From NCBI RefSeq assembly GCF_000283155.1, contig NW_004454156.1, forward strand, positions 31,996,496-32,060,495: DNA of 64,000 nucleotides, read 5' to 3'. The notes under the pieces were generated by a model. The model saw only the letters and a program-made list of their open reading frames with translations. It made no database searches and was not told where the DNA came from. The DNA comes from Ceratotherium simum simum (lineage: Eukaryota; Chordata; Mammalia; Perissodactyla; Rhinocerotidae). Position numbers and translations under genes: made by a program. How positions within the stretch are numbered: position 1 is the stretch's first letter; each line of letters starts with the position of its first letter. Below, one piece after another: positions 13,931 to 26,329 of the stretch.

Positions 13931-14924
13931 CTATCGTGACTTCCTGGCTTGATCTTCCGTGATTTCTTTTGGCCATGACCTTGCTACCTCACTTTGGCCT
14001 CCTGCTCAGACCACTGACCCTTAGGTCTCGGTGCCAGCATGGACCATCTGCTTGTTATCTCTGAAATAGAGAAAGCAGTCTCCCTGGGGGTAATGCGAGG
14101 CATTGAAAGGCATTTTGCAAAATACTGGGAGAAGCAGCCCTCTGTAGCAGTACAACTGCTTACTGCTGTATTAGTAAAGTCACTGCACTCAACAAAAATT
14201 TGAACCTGTGCATAAACAGAGACTAAGGCTGGTCTGCAGAGAATAGTCATGTTACCCGAAGTAACTACAACAGCCCAAGCCGGGGTAGGACAAGAGCAGA
14301 GCGGCAATGCAAGAAGGACATCAGCCGGGTTTAGTACCAACGACTGATGACGGGGAACCTGGACCGGGTCAGAATAAGGACAGCTCTCGGAAACCACCCT
14401 TGACTAAGGGGTCTCACCAGTTCCCACTGCAGAGGGGACAGTTGAGAGATGGACCGGAATCCTCTGAATATCATTTGTAGTTCACTCTTCATAATTATGC
14501 TCACGTTAACTATATACCAAATGGTAAATGGCCCTCATGTCACTATTTCAGGGGAGATTCATAAAGGATGACACCAAGATAGAATCTGGGTGAGCTATAC
14601 TTAGCCAATTGGAGGACCAGAGGTCTGAGTCAGCCTGTTCTGGCCTGCATTCCTCTCCCCCTTTGTCTCTCTGAACAATGACTTCATAGTTTTCAACACC
14701 CAAGATTCCCTCATCTATGGCCAGGCATTCATATCAATCCTACATTAGACACAGGCAGAGCTGGGGCTCATCACCTTTCCTCCAGGAAAGGTGTTACCTT
14801 ATCTATTGATTCTGGGTGTCGGGAAAGGGACACGTGGGTCTATGGAATATCCTTGGACCCACCAGATGGCAAAGACCCTGGAACCACCAGGGAGGAGGAA
14901 GAGAGGGTCCCAGCACTGAGGGGT

Positions 14925-15050
14925 GATTGCTGCTCATTCAGCCATCACTGAGCATCTACTGTGGGCCAGGCCCCAGGCTGGGCACTTGGAGACACAGAGT
15001 GAACAAAACAGCCAAAGTCACTTCCCGCCTGGTACTTACATTCTTGTCTT
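14925..15050 (-). repeat. L2 LINE 3' fragment
   Basis: CACTGAGCATCTACTGTGGG, GGCTGGGCACTTGGAGACA and GTGAACAAAACAGCC match the reverse of the L2 3' end. Confidence 0.75.
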
Positions 15051-15160
15051 AAATGTCTCAGGACGCTGAAGCCCAAGATTGCAGTTGTTTTAAGATATGA
15101 ATGCTATGGAAATAGAGTGGGAGGCTAGGAGGGCTGAACTATGAAGAGAATGGGCCAAGT

Positions 15161-15162
<2 letters not shown>

Positions 15163-15198
<36 letters not shown>
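15163..15198. repeat. (AC)18 microsatellite
   Basis: Uninterrupted AC dinucleotide run of 36 bp, likely length-polymorphic. Confidence 0.97.
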
Positions 15199-15200
<2 letters not shown>

Positions 15201-15489
15201 CAGATACAGAGATCTATAAACGTGGATGTCTCTATCCATATAAGCCTCAAACTACTACCACTATCACAGTTAGTATCGTAGCCACTTCTTGGAGCACCCT
15301 GCTCAAAGATGATCCCTCCTCTCACAGCCCCTGCACACAGGGGCAGCTCCCAGAGCTATGCTGCCCTACATGAAGCCCTGGCCAGGGCAGAGTGTTCTGG
15401 GGTCAACACTTGAGTCAAGCTGAGCAAATCAGTTTCTCTCTTGGTAATTTTAACAGAGATGCAGAGATTGGAAAACAAAGACCTGACTT

Positions 15490-15724
15490 GCACTAATGTC
15501 AAGACAGCACTCTAGAGGCTTCTGAACTGCTGCTGCAGAGGGGCTCAGAGCTGCCCGGGTTAATTATGATCTCCAGGATTGGTTTTCCAGATTCTACTTT
15601 GATTCCATAAGAAATGCCACTCAACTGTTTTTTGTCTTGTTTTCCTTTGATTTCTTTTCATTTTAATTAAGCTGCCTACCATTGGTTTCTGTTGCTTGCA
15701 ACCAAACAACCCTGACCAATATAT
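15490..15724 (+). mobile_element. Possible LTR 3' end
   Basis: The end GTTTCTGTTGCTTGCAACCA, AACAACCCTGACCAATATA resembles the 3' edge of ERVL-group LTRs. The 5' part is not clear. Confidence 0.4.
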
Positions 15725-16314
15725 TGCAAAAGGCCCAGAGTAAGCAGACCCAGGAAGCAGCACGCCTCACAAAATGGAGTCCTAGCAAGCCTTCTTTCCC
15801 TCCGCATATGGAGCATCAGATTCGGGAGCACTTCCTACAAGTTCCCTTTAATCTCACGGACACACAAACTGCCACAAAGATGGATTTGTCACCAGACAGG
15901 TCTACTTCAGACTCAGTTCGAGGAGGTTTCCACACTCATGTCCTGAATGGGTCTCATGATGAAGTTGTTTCGGCAATAAAGTGGTTTCAGGGTACCGATT
16001 CTGAGCACATCTCTCATTGAGATGGCAGTGGTAGCCTGGGCTCTTCTGCACTGTGTCCTGTTAGTACGTGCCGACCACTTAGGGTTACATGATTTGCTGC
16101 CACCATTTATCTGGAAAGTGAGTCCTGCAGGGGATGGAGTGTTTCAAATGCAACATCTTCTGGGAACAGAGGGGGGTATGGTGAGGTGAGAAGGCAGGAA
16201 TAGGAGCCAAGGGACCTGACGTCTGGAGCCAGCCCTGACAACCTGAGTGACTTTGGCTCTCTTCATTCATCCCTCTTAGATTGCTAAACCTAGCTGATTA
16301 AAATTGAAGACTCT

Positions 16315-16520
16315 GGAAGGCAGTCTGGTGTAGTAGCAATCAGACAAACCTGGTTTCTAGCTCTGACTCCACTCCTCCTGTTGGGCAAGTCACTTTAACC
16401 ATTCTGAATCTCAAAGGTCATGCTCTTGTTAAATATTCTGATGAGGGAAAGCACAAGTGCACGTGGAAGTGCTTGGTGCAATGCCTGGCACATATTAAGC
16501 ACTGAATACATGATGGTTGC
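16315..16520 (+). repeat. MIR SINE
   Basis: GGTTTCTAGCTCTGACTCC, TTGGGCAAGTCACTTTAACC and CCTGGCACATATTAAGCACT. Confidence 0.85.
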
Positions 16521-16523
16521 TGC

Positions 16524-16901
16524 CTGTGATGGTTCATTTTATGTGTCAACTAGGTTACGGTATGGTGCCCAGCTGTCTGGTCAAACACGCATCTAGATGT
16601 TGCTGTAAAAGTATTTTATGGATGTAATTAACATTAATAATCAGTTGGCTTTAATTACTGTCAATAATGTGGGTGGGCCCCATCTAATCAGTTGAAGGCC
16701 TTAAGAGCAAAAACCAACTTTCCTGGAAAAGAAGGAATTCTGCCTCAAGATTGTAACTTAGAAATCCTGCCTGAGTTTCCAGTCTGCTGGCCTGTCTTGT
16801 GGATTTCAGACTTGTTAGTCCCCACAATTCCTTAAAATAACTATCTATCCCTCCAACCATCCTATCGGTTCTGTTTCTCTGAAGAGTCCTGACTGATACA
16901 C
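16524..16901 (+). mobile_element. Solo ERVL-type LTR (MLT2-like)
   Basis: TGGTTCATTTTATGTGTCAA at the start, then GTGGGTGGGCCCCATCTAAT, GAAGGAATTCTGCCTCAAG and GGTTCTGTTTCTCTGAAGAG up to CCTGACTGATACA. This is the full ERVL LTR layout and follows a MIR directly. Confidence 0.85.
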
Positions 16902-17029
16902 TGTCCTTGCTTCTTGTCCAAGACCCCTTCAAAAATATTCACAAACCTATCACAACATTTTTGGACTGAGGAACTCTTAAAAGAAACCTTAGGTATCTAC
17001 TGAAGTAATTCAGAACTCTGCTGGTATAA

Positions 17030-17275
17030 CGAAGAATGCAGCAAATACAAGTGACCTAGAGCCAGCCAGCACCAGGTTCCAATCCTGCCTGCCACTCTCT
17101 CTTAAGACCCTGGGCACGATGCTCAACTACTCCTGGTCACAGGTTCCCCATCTGTAAAACGGAGATGACAACGCTTCTCTCTCATCAATCAGGGTTGCCG
17201 TGAGGATGAAATTAAATATTGACTCCAGAGCCTGACACGGGGCCTGACTTAGAATAACTGATTAACAAATGAGCC
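17030..17275 (+). repeat. MIR SINE
   Basis: CAGGTTCCAATCCTGCCTGC, CCCCATCTGTAAAACGGAGA and GCCGTGAGGATGAAATTAA. Confidence 0.85.
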
Positions 17276-18094
17276 CCCTTCCCCTTTCGGGCTCAGCTTA
17301 CTGGTGGGCCTGTAGCAAGAGCATGGGCGAGGGCAGAGGATTCAGAAAAGGCAACAGATTGCTTACAGCCAGGATAGATTTTTGACTTGCTAGCTGCTTG
17401 TTGATGGAAACAGAGTTTATTAGATCTCAGTCTCCAGCCAACTCGGAGTCGCTCTTCATGTCAAAGACAATTCAGGTGTTCCTGATGGTAAATTCACCCC
17501 CTTCCAGTCTGGCGGAGCTGACCAGAGGGAAAACTGTGAGCCGGGCAGTGTCCATCTTCAAAGTCCCCCAGTGTCCCCTACTGTGCATCCTCTTCCCCCA
17601 GCCTCTCCTCTCAACTTGCTTAAGTATGCGAATAGCTCATAGCCTGTTTTGCTCCCACCTGGTGAAGCTTGTGAGCAGGGGAGACAACGTGAGTGAGTAG
17701 CGAGGCTTCTTACGCCAACCTAAGGGAGGAGGCGGGCAGAGACTGTAGGCTTTCACGGGGCTCAGCATTAAGTCAAAGAAACAGCACGGGAGGGTGGACT
17801 GTTTGGTAGATGGGCTTCCTGGTGTTTAAAATTACCAAACCCCAAGACTGACTGATCCTGGCGGTGGTTCGTGCGTGTACACACGTGTACACATACATAC
17901 ACACAAATGCACACACACAATCCCCTGCCTCTCTTGCTCTGTCTTTTTAACTCCATCCTTTGCCCTGGAGGCAAGTCTCTGTCACCAGGGAAACAGCCCA
18001 GGTGCCCGGCTTGAAGAGCTTACGGGAAAATGTCTCAGAGAAATAAGGAACAAGGATGCACCGCATGGCTCTTACAACTTCCTCTCATTGCAGG

Positions 18095-18300
18095 TAAAGA
18101 TGAGAGCTCTGGGGCCAGGCTGCTGAGGTCTGCATCCTGGCTGAGTACCTCACCTCTCCATTCCACGGTTTCTGTATCTGTGAGGATGGGGATGGTGATG
18201 ACAGCATTAATCTCAGATGGTGTTTGTGAGGATCAAATGAGTCCCCATATGTAACGTGCTTAAACTGCCCGGCAGAGAATAAGCACTCCACCCATGTTGG
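18095..18300 (+). repeat. MIR SINE
   Basis: CTGCATCCTGGCTGAGTACC, GTGAGGATCAAATGAGTCC and AATAAGCACTCCACCCATG. Confidence 0.75.
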
Positions 18301-18419
18301 CCGTGATTAGGACTGCCTGCCCATCTTTTCGTGCTGCCTTGACTGTGGTCCCCAAGGCTGGCGCCAACGCTGGCCTTTCCCCACCGTCCAAGGTCCAGCC
18401 AGGGCCGACTTTACCACTT

Positions 18420-18917
18420 TATTCCTTCATTTTTTCATGTCCTCACTCATTCCACCACATGCCAGGCACGGTGTAAGCACTTGGGATCCATTAGTAAACA
18501 GAACAGGCAGGAACTCCTGCCCTCATGCAGATGACATAGTGGAGAGGGAGACAGATAATAAGAACACTAATTACATAGTATGTCAGAAAGTGAGAATTGC
18601 TGTGAGAGAATGGAGCTGGCTAAGGGGCATCAGCAATGCCAGGAGGAGGAAATGGGCTGAAATTTTAAATAGGGTGGTCCAGACAGGCCTCCCTCATGGA
18701 GAAGGGGATATTTAAGCAAACACCTGGAGGAGGTGAGGGAGCAGGTCATGTGGTGATCTAGGGCAAGAGCTTTCTGGGCTGAAGAAACAGTCAGTGCAAA
18801 GGCCTTAATGACAACAGCACAGTAAGGGACAGGGAGGCCACCTAGAAATGGGGCAGGAGGCAATGGGGGAGAGAGGGAGTGCTGCAGATCATACAGGCCT
18901 TGTAGATCACTGAAGGC
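18420..18917 (-). repeat. L2 LINE, antisense, first part (split by LTR)
   Basis: CCACATGCCAGGCACGGTG and CTGCCCTCATGCAGATGAC are the reverse L2 3' end; further in come AATAGGGTGGTCCAGACAGG and GCAAAGGCCTTAATGAC from the 3' half of the ORF2 region. It continues at 19383. Confidence 0.85.
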
Positions 18918-19382
18918 GGTGGTGGGCAAAAGAACATTCCCCCCCAAAGATATCCATGTCCTAATCCCAGAAACCTGTGGCTATGTTACCTCACACGGCA
19001 AAAGGGACTTTGCAGATGTGATTAAGTGGAAGAGGTTGAGATGGGAAGCTTATCCTGGATTGTCTGGGTGGATACAATGTAACTGTTAAGGGTCCTTATA
19101 AGAGGGAGGCAGGAGGGTTAGTGTCAGAGGAGACGAGATGATGGAAGTAGAGGCTGGAGTGACGCGGCCATGAGCCAAAGACTGTGGGTGGCCCCTAGAA
19201 GTCAAGAAAACAGATTCTCCCCTAGAGTCACCAGGAAATGCAGCCCTGCCAACACCTTGATTTCAGCCCTGTAAGACCCCTTCCAGAGTGTGGACCTCCA
19301 GATCTGAAAGATCATACATTTGTGCTGTTTTAAGACACCACGTTTGTGGAATTTGTTATAGAAGCCACAGGAAACTAACACA
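18918..19382 (+). mobile_element. Solo MaLR/ERVL-type LTR inserted in an L2
   Basis: CATGTCCTAATCCCAGAAAC, GCAAAAGGGACTTTGCAGAT, GGTCCTTATAAGAGGGAGGC, ACACCTTGATTTCAGCCC and GGAAACTAACACA in LTR order. Flanks AAGGC (18913-18917) and AAGGG (19383-19387) may be a decayed 5-bp target duplication. Confidence 0.85.
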
Positions 19383-20135
19383 AAGGGCTTGAGATTTTAC
19401 TCTTGGTGAGATGGGGAGCCACAGGGGAACTCTGACCTAGGGAGTGAGATGATCTGTTTTCCATGTTAAAAGAATCCCTCTGGCTGCTGTGTTGATGGTA
19501 GACTGTAGTACTGCCTGGGTGGAAGTGGGGAGATCAACGGGGAGGCCCTTGAGGTAATATAGGTAAGATACCTTGGGTCAGGATAGTAATAGTGAAGGAG
19601 ATAAGAACTGGCTTAGTACTAGAGCCAACAGGATTTCCTTATCCACTGGATGTGGGGCATATAAACCAAGGCTCTTGGTTTACAGAACGGGAAGGCTGGA
19701 GTTGCCATCGACTGGCACGGAGGAGTAGACTTTCTGGGGAAGATCAGGACTTAGGTTTTGAACAGTTCATTTGAGACGTTTATGAGAAAATGAAGCGGAG
19801 ACATTGAGAAGGCTGTTGGACATGTGAGTTTTGACGTGAAGAGACAGGGCTAGGTGGAGATATTTTGGGGATCAGTGGGAGATATATTTAAAGCCATGAG
19901 ACTGAACAATAACCCCAAGGGAGTGAGGGGAGAAGGAGAAGAGAAGTAGCTGGCAGTGGGAACTACAGGGAGGGATGAATGAGGTCGAAAAACAACCAGG
20001 AGACAGTGACGTATTTCTATAAGCCAAGAGAAAAAAATGCATCTCAAAGAGGAGTCATCAGCAGTCAAATGCTGCTGAGAAGTCAAGTAAGATGAGAACC
20101 GCGTTTGACCGTCGGATTTTGGCAACGTGGAGGTC
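19383..20135 (-). repeat. L2 LINE, antisense, second part (decayed reverse transcriptase)
   Basis: Continues the L2 of 18420-18917: GGTGAGATGGGGAGCCACAG, AGCCAACAGGATTTCCTTAT, TTTAAAGCCATGAGACTGA and AAATGCTGCTGAGAAGTCAAG. The part around 19850-19920 corresponds to the reverse transcriptase YADD region of L2 but has lost the motif and the frame. Confidence 0.85.
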
Positions 20136-21269
20136 ACTGGTGGCTTCTTCCTTGGTTGCTGGCACATGGAATAGGACCTAAAGCACCAGCCAAGACCAGT
20201 TAATGGGCAGGTGTGCGGGCAATGGCCATTTAGAGCAGCATCTCCCTCGTTCTGCAGAAACAAACCAAGTCAACACAAGGACAGGCTGAATCGCCATGTC
20301 ACCATGCTGGTCCCTCGTTCCCCATCCTGAATGCCCGCTGGTGGTCAGATGGGGGCTGGCCACAGTGGCAGAAGCAGGGATGTTTGGAGAGGCCAGGATA
20401 ATGGACCGAGAAGTGGGAACCTCACAAATATGGCAAAAATATACCACCTTGTGTGATAAGTACCTTTGCTGTAAAGAACATCTGGTTTCATCATAAGTGA
20501 TTCGAGATTTGGAAAAACTGACCCATGAGGTCCCCAGGAGAGGAAATAAATAGAACCCTATGACTAACATCTTCTGCTTAACAATGAGCTAGGGGCTAGG
20601 AGAAGAGGCCCATGTTTTCCAATTAGACACTTCTAGGGGGCCCACAAATGGTCACAACTTGCCTGAAAATGGGATTTGAAGTTTCCATCAAAGGATTAAC
20701 CAACTCCATGTCTCTACTCCTCTGCATTCTCTTCTACTCAGAATTCCCTGAAACAAATTCTTCCTTGCTCACTTGGTGTGGATTTGGTATGGCCAACCCA
20801 AGTTGGTGTTGTCTTCAGAAAGCACAATTAGAAAAATAATCTACTTCTGATGTAAAGAGAAATGAGACAGCACAGTGGCGTTCAAACAGGGAGAAGTGGC
20901 TTTGGAATTATCTCCTGTTTGGATCTGCCTAGACTGGGGGGGGAAGGGAGCAAACTCAGACAGCTGCGGGGCCCGGGGGGCACAGGATGATGGATGGCGG
21001 GGGACACCAGGCTTCAGTGCTGGGGGGACAAAAGGGAGGAGCAGAGCAAGGGACGGGATGCACTGGGAGTCCACGCCTCGCACCTTTGTGCTCTTCACGT
21101 CCAGCTGCGTGGCTGCCATGTGGGATCACGGAATCAATGTCGCCAGATATACTGATGTTTCAAGAGGAGCCAACTAACACACATTTCCCAACACATTTGA
21201 GGGCTGGATGTCTTTCAAAGGGATGCCAGTTTGAAGGGAGGGTGAAGAGCGAGAAAAAGCATGGTCGTT

Positions 21270-21470
21270 TTAATCAGATGATGTAGATTCTATCTTAACT
21301 CCATCACTTCACTAATTGTGTAATCATGGGCAATTTTCTTAACTCTCTGGGCTTTTGTTTCCTTATCTTGATGATAATAAATACTTCACAGACTTGGTTA
21401 TTAAGAGAACTAAGATAATATATTCATTAATTAATGAATATTCATGAAGCCAGGCATAGCTATTAGGTCC
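21270..21470 (+). repeat. MIR SINE
   Basis: AATCATGGGCAATTTTCTTAA, GTTTCCTTATCTTGATGAT and GAAGCCAGGCATAGC. Confidence 0.75.
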
Positions 21471-21724
21471 AGAGCTGAATGAGCAGATATAACCTTTGTC
21501 CTTACAGAGCTCAAAGCGTAGGGCTCCCTGGTGCCGAGTCATGAAGAGCTTCCTACCACTGTTCTGCCTAAGAAGCAGAGGGGTTCTACGTATTTGCAAA
21601 GCTTTGGAAATAAGAAAGCATATAGGATTTGGGGAAACTGAATTTCTTAGATCGTGCCTGGTACATTGTAGGTGGTCAATAATGATAACAAAAAGTGCTT
21701 TTGTGGATTCAGTATCAAGCACTA

Positions 21725-21860
21725 TGCATTACTTCTTCAACCATGGCAACCTATGACAAAGGTACTAGTGCTCCCAGCTTACCAATGAAGACATTAAAAC
21801 TCTGAGAGTTTATGTAATTTGCCTTATAAACAGCTAGTAGTTACCATCATCATCATCAGA
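21725..21860 (-). repeat. MIR SINE fragment
   Basis: GCTTACCAATGAAGACATTAA, ATGTAATTTGCCTTATAAAC and AGCTAGTAGTTACC; diverged. Confidence 0.55.
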
Positions 21861-22204
21861 TGATAATAATCATTATTGTCTTAATTAAGGCTGCACTAGC
21901 TTAGAAAAAACCTGGAAAGATCAGTAATCACAGGATCTATTTGGGCCAAGTCTGTTGATATGGTGAATCTGCACCTGGAGCAACGAGCTTCTTGGAGTTC
22001 ATGGATCAAGGCAGCTGGTAGCGAGAGTGGTTAGGAATGGAACGGAGGGTGACGGCAGGGGGCTATAGTCTGCGTGCTTATGCTCCTTAAATGGCAATCT
22101 CATCCCCATGGCGGACGCTACCTCGTAGCAGCTAACTACATTTTGGAAATGCAGAGACATGTGCACTGACCTATTGGCTTACTGAGCCTCCTACACTGCC
22201 AATT

Positions 22205-22420
22205 TCCTTTCTTTACTGCCCATGAGCTTCTCAAACTACTATAGTCTGCCATTGACTCCTTGGATCTGGCCAAGGTCAAAAATGTCCCCATCACTGTCAA
22301 ATCTAATCGACTTCTCCATTCTCATCTTTCTTCACTCCGCTCTGCATTTGGTGTTAATGACCACTCCCTCTGCTCTTAGCTTGAGAACACCACCCCAGAA
22401 TTCTGGAGAGCATCTTCCCA
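22205..22420 (+). repeat. L2 LINE fragment (ORF2 region)
   Basis: CTCATCTTTCTTCACTCCGC then GCATTTGGTGTTAATGACCA and CTCCCTCTGCTCTTAGC correspond to the L2 reverse transcriptase segment that precedes its YADD box. Confidence 0.6.
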
Positions 22421-23289
22421 CTCTCTCTAGCTTGGATCAGGGTAATTGCTTTGTGCATCAGCCCTCTCGATGTTGGTTACCATTCAGGTACCTCTTGTTG
22501 CCTCTACTCCTTGAGCAGAAGTGGGGGATCCTCGATCTCTGCCCATGTGAGCTTCTGCTCCTGTAACAGAATTGGCTGAGCTGATTTCTTTGTGGCGGTG
22601 CAATGAGTGGCTGAGGCCAATGCAGACAAGTGACAAACCGCTGGGAACCATGAGCTGAAGGCACTGGGGCTGCTGTCAGAATGCCAGGAGAGAACAAGAC
22701 TCGTCAGCTCTCAGAGCCCTGGATTTCCACAGCCCAGCTCCACAGCATCAAATGTCAGAGATCCCACTGTTTAATCAAATCTGAGTAGTAAGAAGTCCAA
22801 GCGGTTCTTGTACAAGTTCCCTGGGACTCACTCATAGGAAAGATACATTAAGAGGGCATGGGAAGAGGGAAAGAAACTTGTGCTGGAGTGTACGTCTGTT
22901 TCAGAAGCCCCAGAACTCATCACTCATCACTCTGTGTACAGCCAACGAGAGGAGCTTGCCTCTGCACCTCCCTGGTCCACCTTTGCTGGCCTTGATGTGT
23001 CCCCCTTGACAAGGGACCTGCATCTTCTTTGGGGCTGGCTCATCCTGGACTGCTTTGCTCACTGGGGATGGCTGGTGGCAGCGGTGGTAATAACACGCAG
23101 ATGACATGCTTATGTACCTATCAGCTTTGCCAGGCTTGAGGTCAGGGACGAGCCTCGTTCATGGCTCTGTTTCTAGCGCCAGCAGAGTGCCAGCACACAG
23201 TAGGCACTCAATAAATGCACAGGGAATGAAGCAATCAATCCGTAGTAGTCATATGCAGGAGGGAGGATGGTACTATAAAGAGGGTCCTT

Positions 23290-23475
23290 TGTAAATGACA
23301 GAGAGCTGGGTTGAAATTGTAGTTCTGCCACTTAAAATACATAGGACCTTTGGGCAAATTTATCTTCTGCATTTTAATCTTCTCACTTGTATAATGGGAA
23401 TAAAAGCACTTAACATTGACTAGGTTGCCATCAAAAAGATAACATCTGTCCGGGGCTTATTAGCACAGCTCCTGG
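23290..23475 (+). repeat. MIR SINE
   Basis: GTAGTTCTGCCACTTAAAA, TTGGGCAAATTTATCTTCTG and TATAATGGGAATAAAAGCAC. Confidence 0.8.
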
Positions 23476-23767
23476 TCCTTGGAGGCCCCTTGTAACCATG
23501 TGTCTCTTCCTTCCTTGGTCCTTCACAGACAGTAGGTCATGCACATTCTCCTGTGATGCTCACAAGGAGTAGATGGGCATTGGGGTGATCCCTGTTTGAA
23601 GAGAAAAGCATGGGTCCGAGATTCACCCATACTTTTCTGATTGCAGCTTATTCCGAGAACTAGTGTGTGGGCACGGAGCAAACTGAACCAGTGAGCGAGC
23701 TGGCAGATGGTAAGCGGCAGGGCTAATGCGGCCACAGATGTTATCAACTAGTGTGGGGCAAGGAAGG

Positions 23768-23797
23768 GTGTGTGTGTGTGCACGTGCACGTGTGCAA
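23768..23797. repeat. Alternating purine-pyrimidine run
   Basis: GTGTGTGTGTGTG then CACGTGCACGTGTGCA alternates purine and pyrimidine throughout, a Z-DNA-capable sequence. Confidence 0.8.
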
Positions 23798-24539
23798 GGC
23801 TATGAGAAGCCCCCTTGCCTCCAGCTGCCCACCACACACCTTTAAACTACCTAGCTTCAGTAGTTCTAGATGTAAGCGTGGCTTTCAACCAGAGCAATGG
23901 GAAATCATCTGAATAACACCTCTGAGGACTTAGCAGCCTACCTCAGGGCAGAGAGGAGGGAAGAACTGAGTTAAGCTGTGCTTGTTATCTGCGCTGATAA
24001 CTGTGGAGGCACACCCTGCATAGCCCGTCCTCGTCCCTTCCTCCCATCCCTGAACATGGAGGCCAGGTAATAAGGTTTGCTCGGATTCTATTATAGTTGC
24101 TTAGGAAATGAGTTCCTGGCGGACAGGCTTCCAGGAGGTGTGTGGGGACAACAGCAAGGACTTGCAAATGAGGGAGACAAGGCTGCCCACAGAGAGTGTA
24201 ACCGTAAAATACACACATAATGGATCCAGTCAGAGACGGGCAGTCATTTGGAGAGCCAGGAGGGCTCCCAGACCCCGGCCAGATCTGGTGGCTCCTAAAT
24301 TGAAGGTATTAACATATCCAGAGGGAGAACCTGTTAGTCAGAGAGGGGTAGGAAAGAAAGAGAAGCTGAGAACGAGCTTTGGGGGCAAATTTTAAAGAAA
24401 AACTATAGTTTATGGTGCCATGCTCCTATAATCCTCTACATTCCTATTCACTCCTATTTAATGACCCCATTGCCCTGCCAATGTTTACCGTTAGCAATCA
24501 TAGGTAAACATCCCGAGTGCTTTCTGTGAGCTGGCACCA

Positions 24540-24830
24540 TGTTAAATGCTGGCTGTGGGTCACGGGAGGGGCAGTCAATAGCTCTGTGACTAGAATGGCA
24601 GCTCTGGAGCAGACTGCCCTGATTCAGGTCCTACCTAGACACTCACCAGCTTGTACTCTCAAGCAAGTTACATCTTTGTGCCCCAGTTCTCCCCTCTGTG
24701 AGCTGGGGATAGTACTAGTATCTGGGCTGTGGGGTTTTGTGAGGATTAAATGGGTTATCTCATGTAGAGGTATGACAGTCCTCCAACGCATAGAACGCAC
24801 TTGATAAATACAACTCGTGACAATGATCAT
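24540..24830 (+). repeat. MIR SINE
   Basis: AGCTGGGGATAGTACTAGTA, TTTGTGAGGATTAAATGGG and AACGCACTTGATAAATACAA. Confidence 0.8.
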
Positions 24831-24904
24831 GGCCATGATGATGATGGTGGAGGCGGGGCCATCAGGCAACTGGATCAATAAACAGGTTAAGCACAGAAGC
24901 CTTT

Positions 24905-25090
24905 GAATAAGCCCAGGATACACTAGTTATCCACTTAGTAATGCCGTGCCCGTGAGCATGTTACTTAGCCCAAACATTCTCGTCTGTAAAATGAATTATA
25001 GGTGAGGTTAAATGACAAAATCCATGCGAAAGTGCTTGTAACAGTGCTTGGCACACAGTAAGTGCTCAATAAATGTTAAATGTTATAGAG
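24905..25090 (+). repeat. MIR SINE
   Basis: GTTACTTAGCCCAAACATTC, TCGTCTGTAAAATGAATTAT and AAGTGCTCAATAAATGTTAA. Confidence 0.88.
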
Positions 25091-25194
25091 ACAGTGGAAT
25101 TAAAATGATGAATTAACCCAGGGAAATGCCACCTGGTAATGTCCCTTGGCAGGCAGCCAGTGGCATTGCTTGGTGCCACCTCTACCTGGCCTTG

Positions 25195-25290
25195 TTCAGA
25201 TTTCTGCACTCATTCAACAAATATTTATAGAGCGGCCATTAGGTGCCAGGGGAAATGGGATAGGGGTGGGTGGTTAGACGCCATCCTGGA
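25195..25290 (-). repeat. L2 LINE 3' fragment
   Basis: CTCATTCAACAAATATTTAT and TTAGGTGCCAGGGG are the reverse L2 tail. Confidence 0.7.
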
Positions 25291-25549
25291 GAGAACAGAA
25301 TAAAACTGAAATTTCTCATCCCTGTACACGGTCAGAATATTAGTCTCTGCCTAGGGTGGCACGTTTGTCCCCAGAAAGCAAAGGCAACGTTTGCAAAACA
25401 AAGCAGGGATGTTTTGAGCCTCAGGCATTGAACACAGATGAGGATTACGGAGGGTTAGTGAAAGAGGTGAGAACCTGCCCCAGGCTCATGGATATGGAAA
25501 GTCCCAGCTGAGGGGAGCTGCCTAGGCCTCCCACCTTGGATCCCTCTGC

Positions 25550-25885
25550 CTTCTGGAACCTTCCTCGAACATGCCATGATATTTCATGCCTTTATATCCA
25601 TTAGTCCTTCAAGCCTAAACTCAACTAGTTATCACCTCTTTTCGTGATAGAGGTGGGAGGCCTTCTCTGTCCACCCACATTGGGTCATCTGCTTTGAGCT
25701 CCTGTATCTTTTCTTTCTGTATCTGTATTGATAACAAGAACAGCAGCAGCTCTGACAGCTGGAGTGCCCTGTAGAATGTAAACCCCATGAGGGCAGGAAC
25801 CTGGCCTGTGCTGTTCTCCGTGAGAGCCCAGTGCCTAGAACAGTGCCTGGCCACAGCAGACAGGTCATGTATATTCGTGGAATGT
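25550..25885 (+). repeat. L2 LINE 3' end
   Basis: GTAAACCCCATGAGGGCAGG, GTGCCTAGAACAGTGCCTGG and the upstream CTTCAAGCCTAAACTCAAC follow the L2 3' order. Confidence 0.8.
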
Positions 25886-25894
25886 GGAATGTTC

Positions 25895-26150
25895 CAGGCA
25901 TTGTGCTGGGTGCTTCTCAAATCCCATTGCATTTAATCTTCCCAAGATCTTACGAGGGAAGAAGTAATATGATCCCATTTCACAGATGAAGAAACAGAAG
26001 TTAAGTATCTTTCCCAAGGTCAAGTAAATGCTGAGTAAGGAATACTCAGCGTTGAAATGCAGGGTGGGAATGACTCCAGGGACAGCACAGTCACAGTGCA
26101 GCACACAGCCTTGCACACAGCAGGTGCTCACTAAAGATCTTCTTGAATGA
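25895..26150 (-). repeat. MIR SINE
   Basis: TTCCAGGCATTGTGCTGGG, CCCATTTCACAGATGAAGAA and TTTCCCAAGGTCAAGTAAA. Confidence 0.8.
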
Positions 26151-26329
26151 ATGAATAGGAGTATATAGTTTCTCATTTCATATGGAAAAAAAACTGAGAT
26201 GGTTGTATCAAGTTACCCCTATGAAGTACCAAAGGTGGCAGAGTTCGCAGTGGCAGCAGTTATGGGTGGGGGCCAGCAAAGTTCAATTCTGAGTGCTGTG
26301 AATAGGCCAAAGGCCAGAAGATTAACTCC

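Noticed and set aside
15682..16020. 112-codon plus-strand open frame with a fairly protein-like composition
   Set aside because: No recognisable domain, no splice or promoter context, and its start overlaps an LTR-like end. Length is within chance expectation.
19850..20263. 137-codon minus-strand open frame with reverse-transcriptase flavour
   Set aside because: Decayed L2 ORF2; the catalytic motif is lost and the frame is broken around it.
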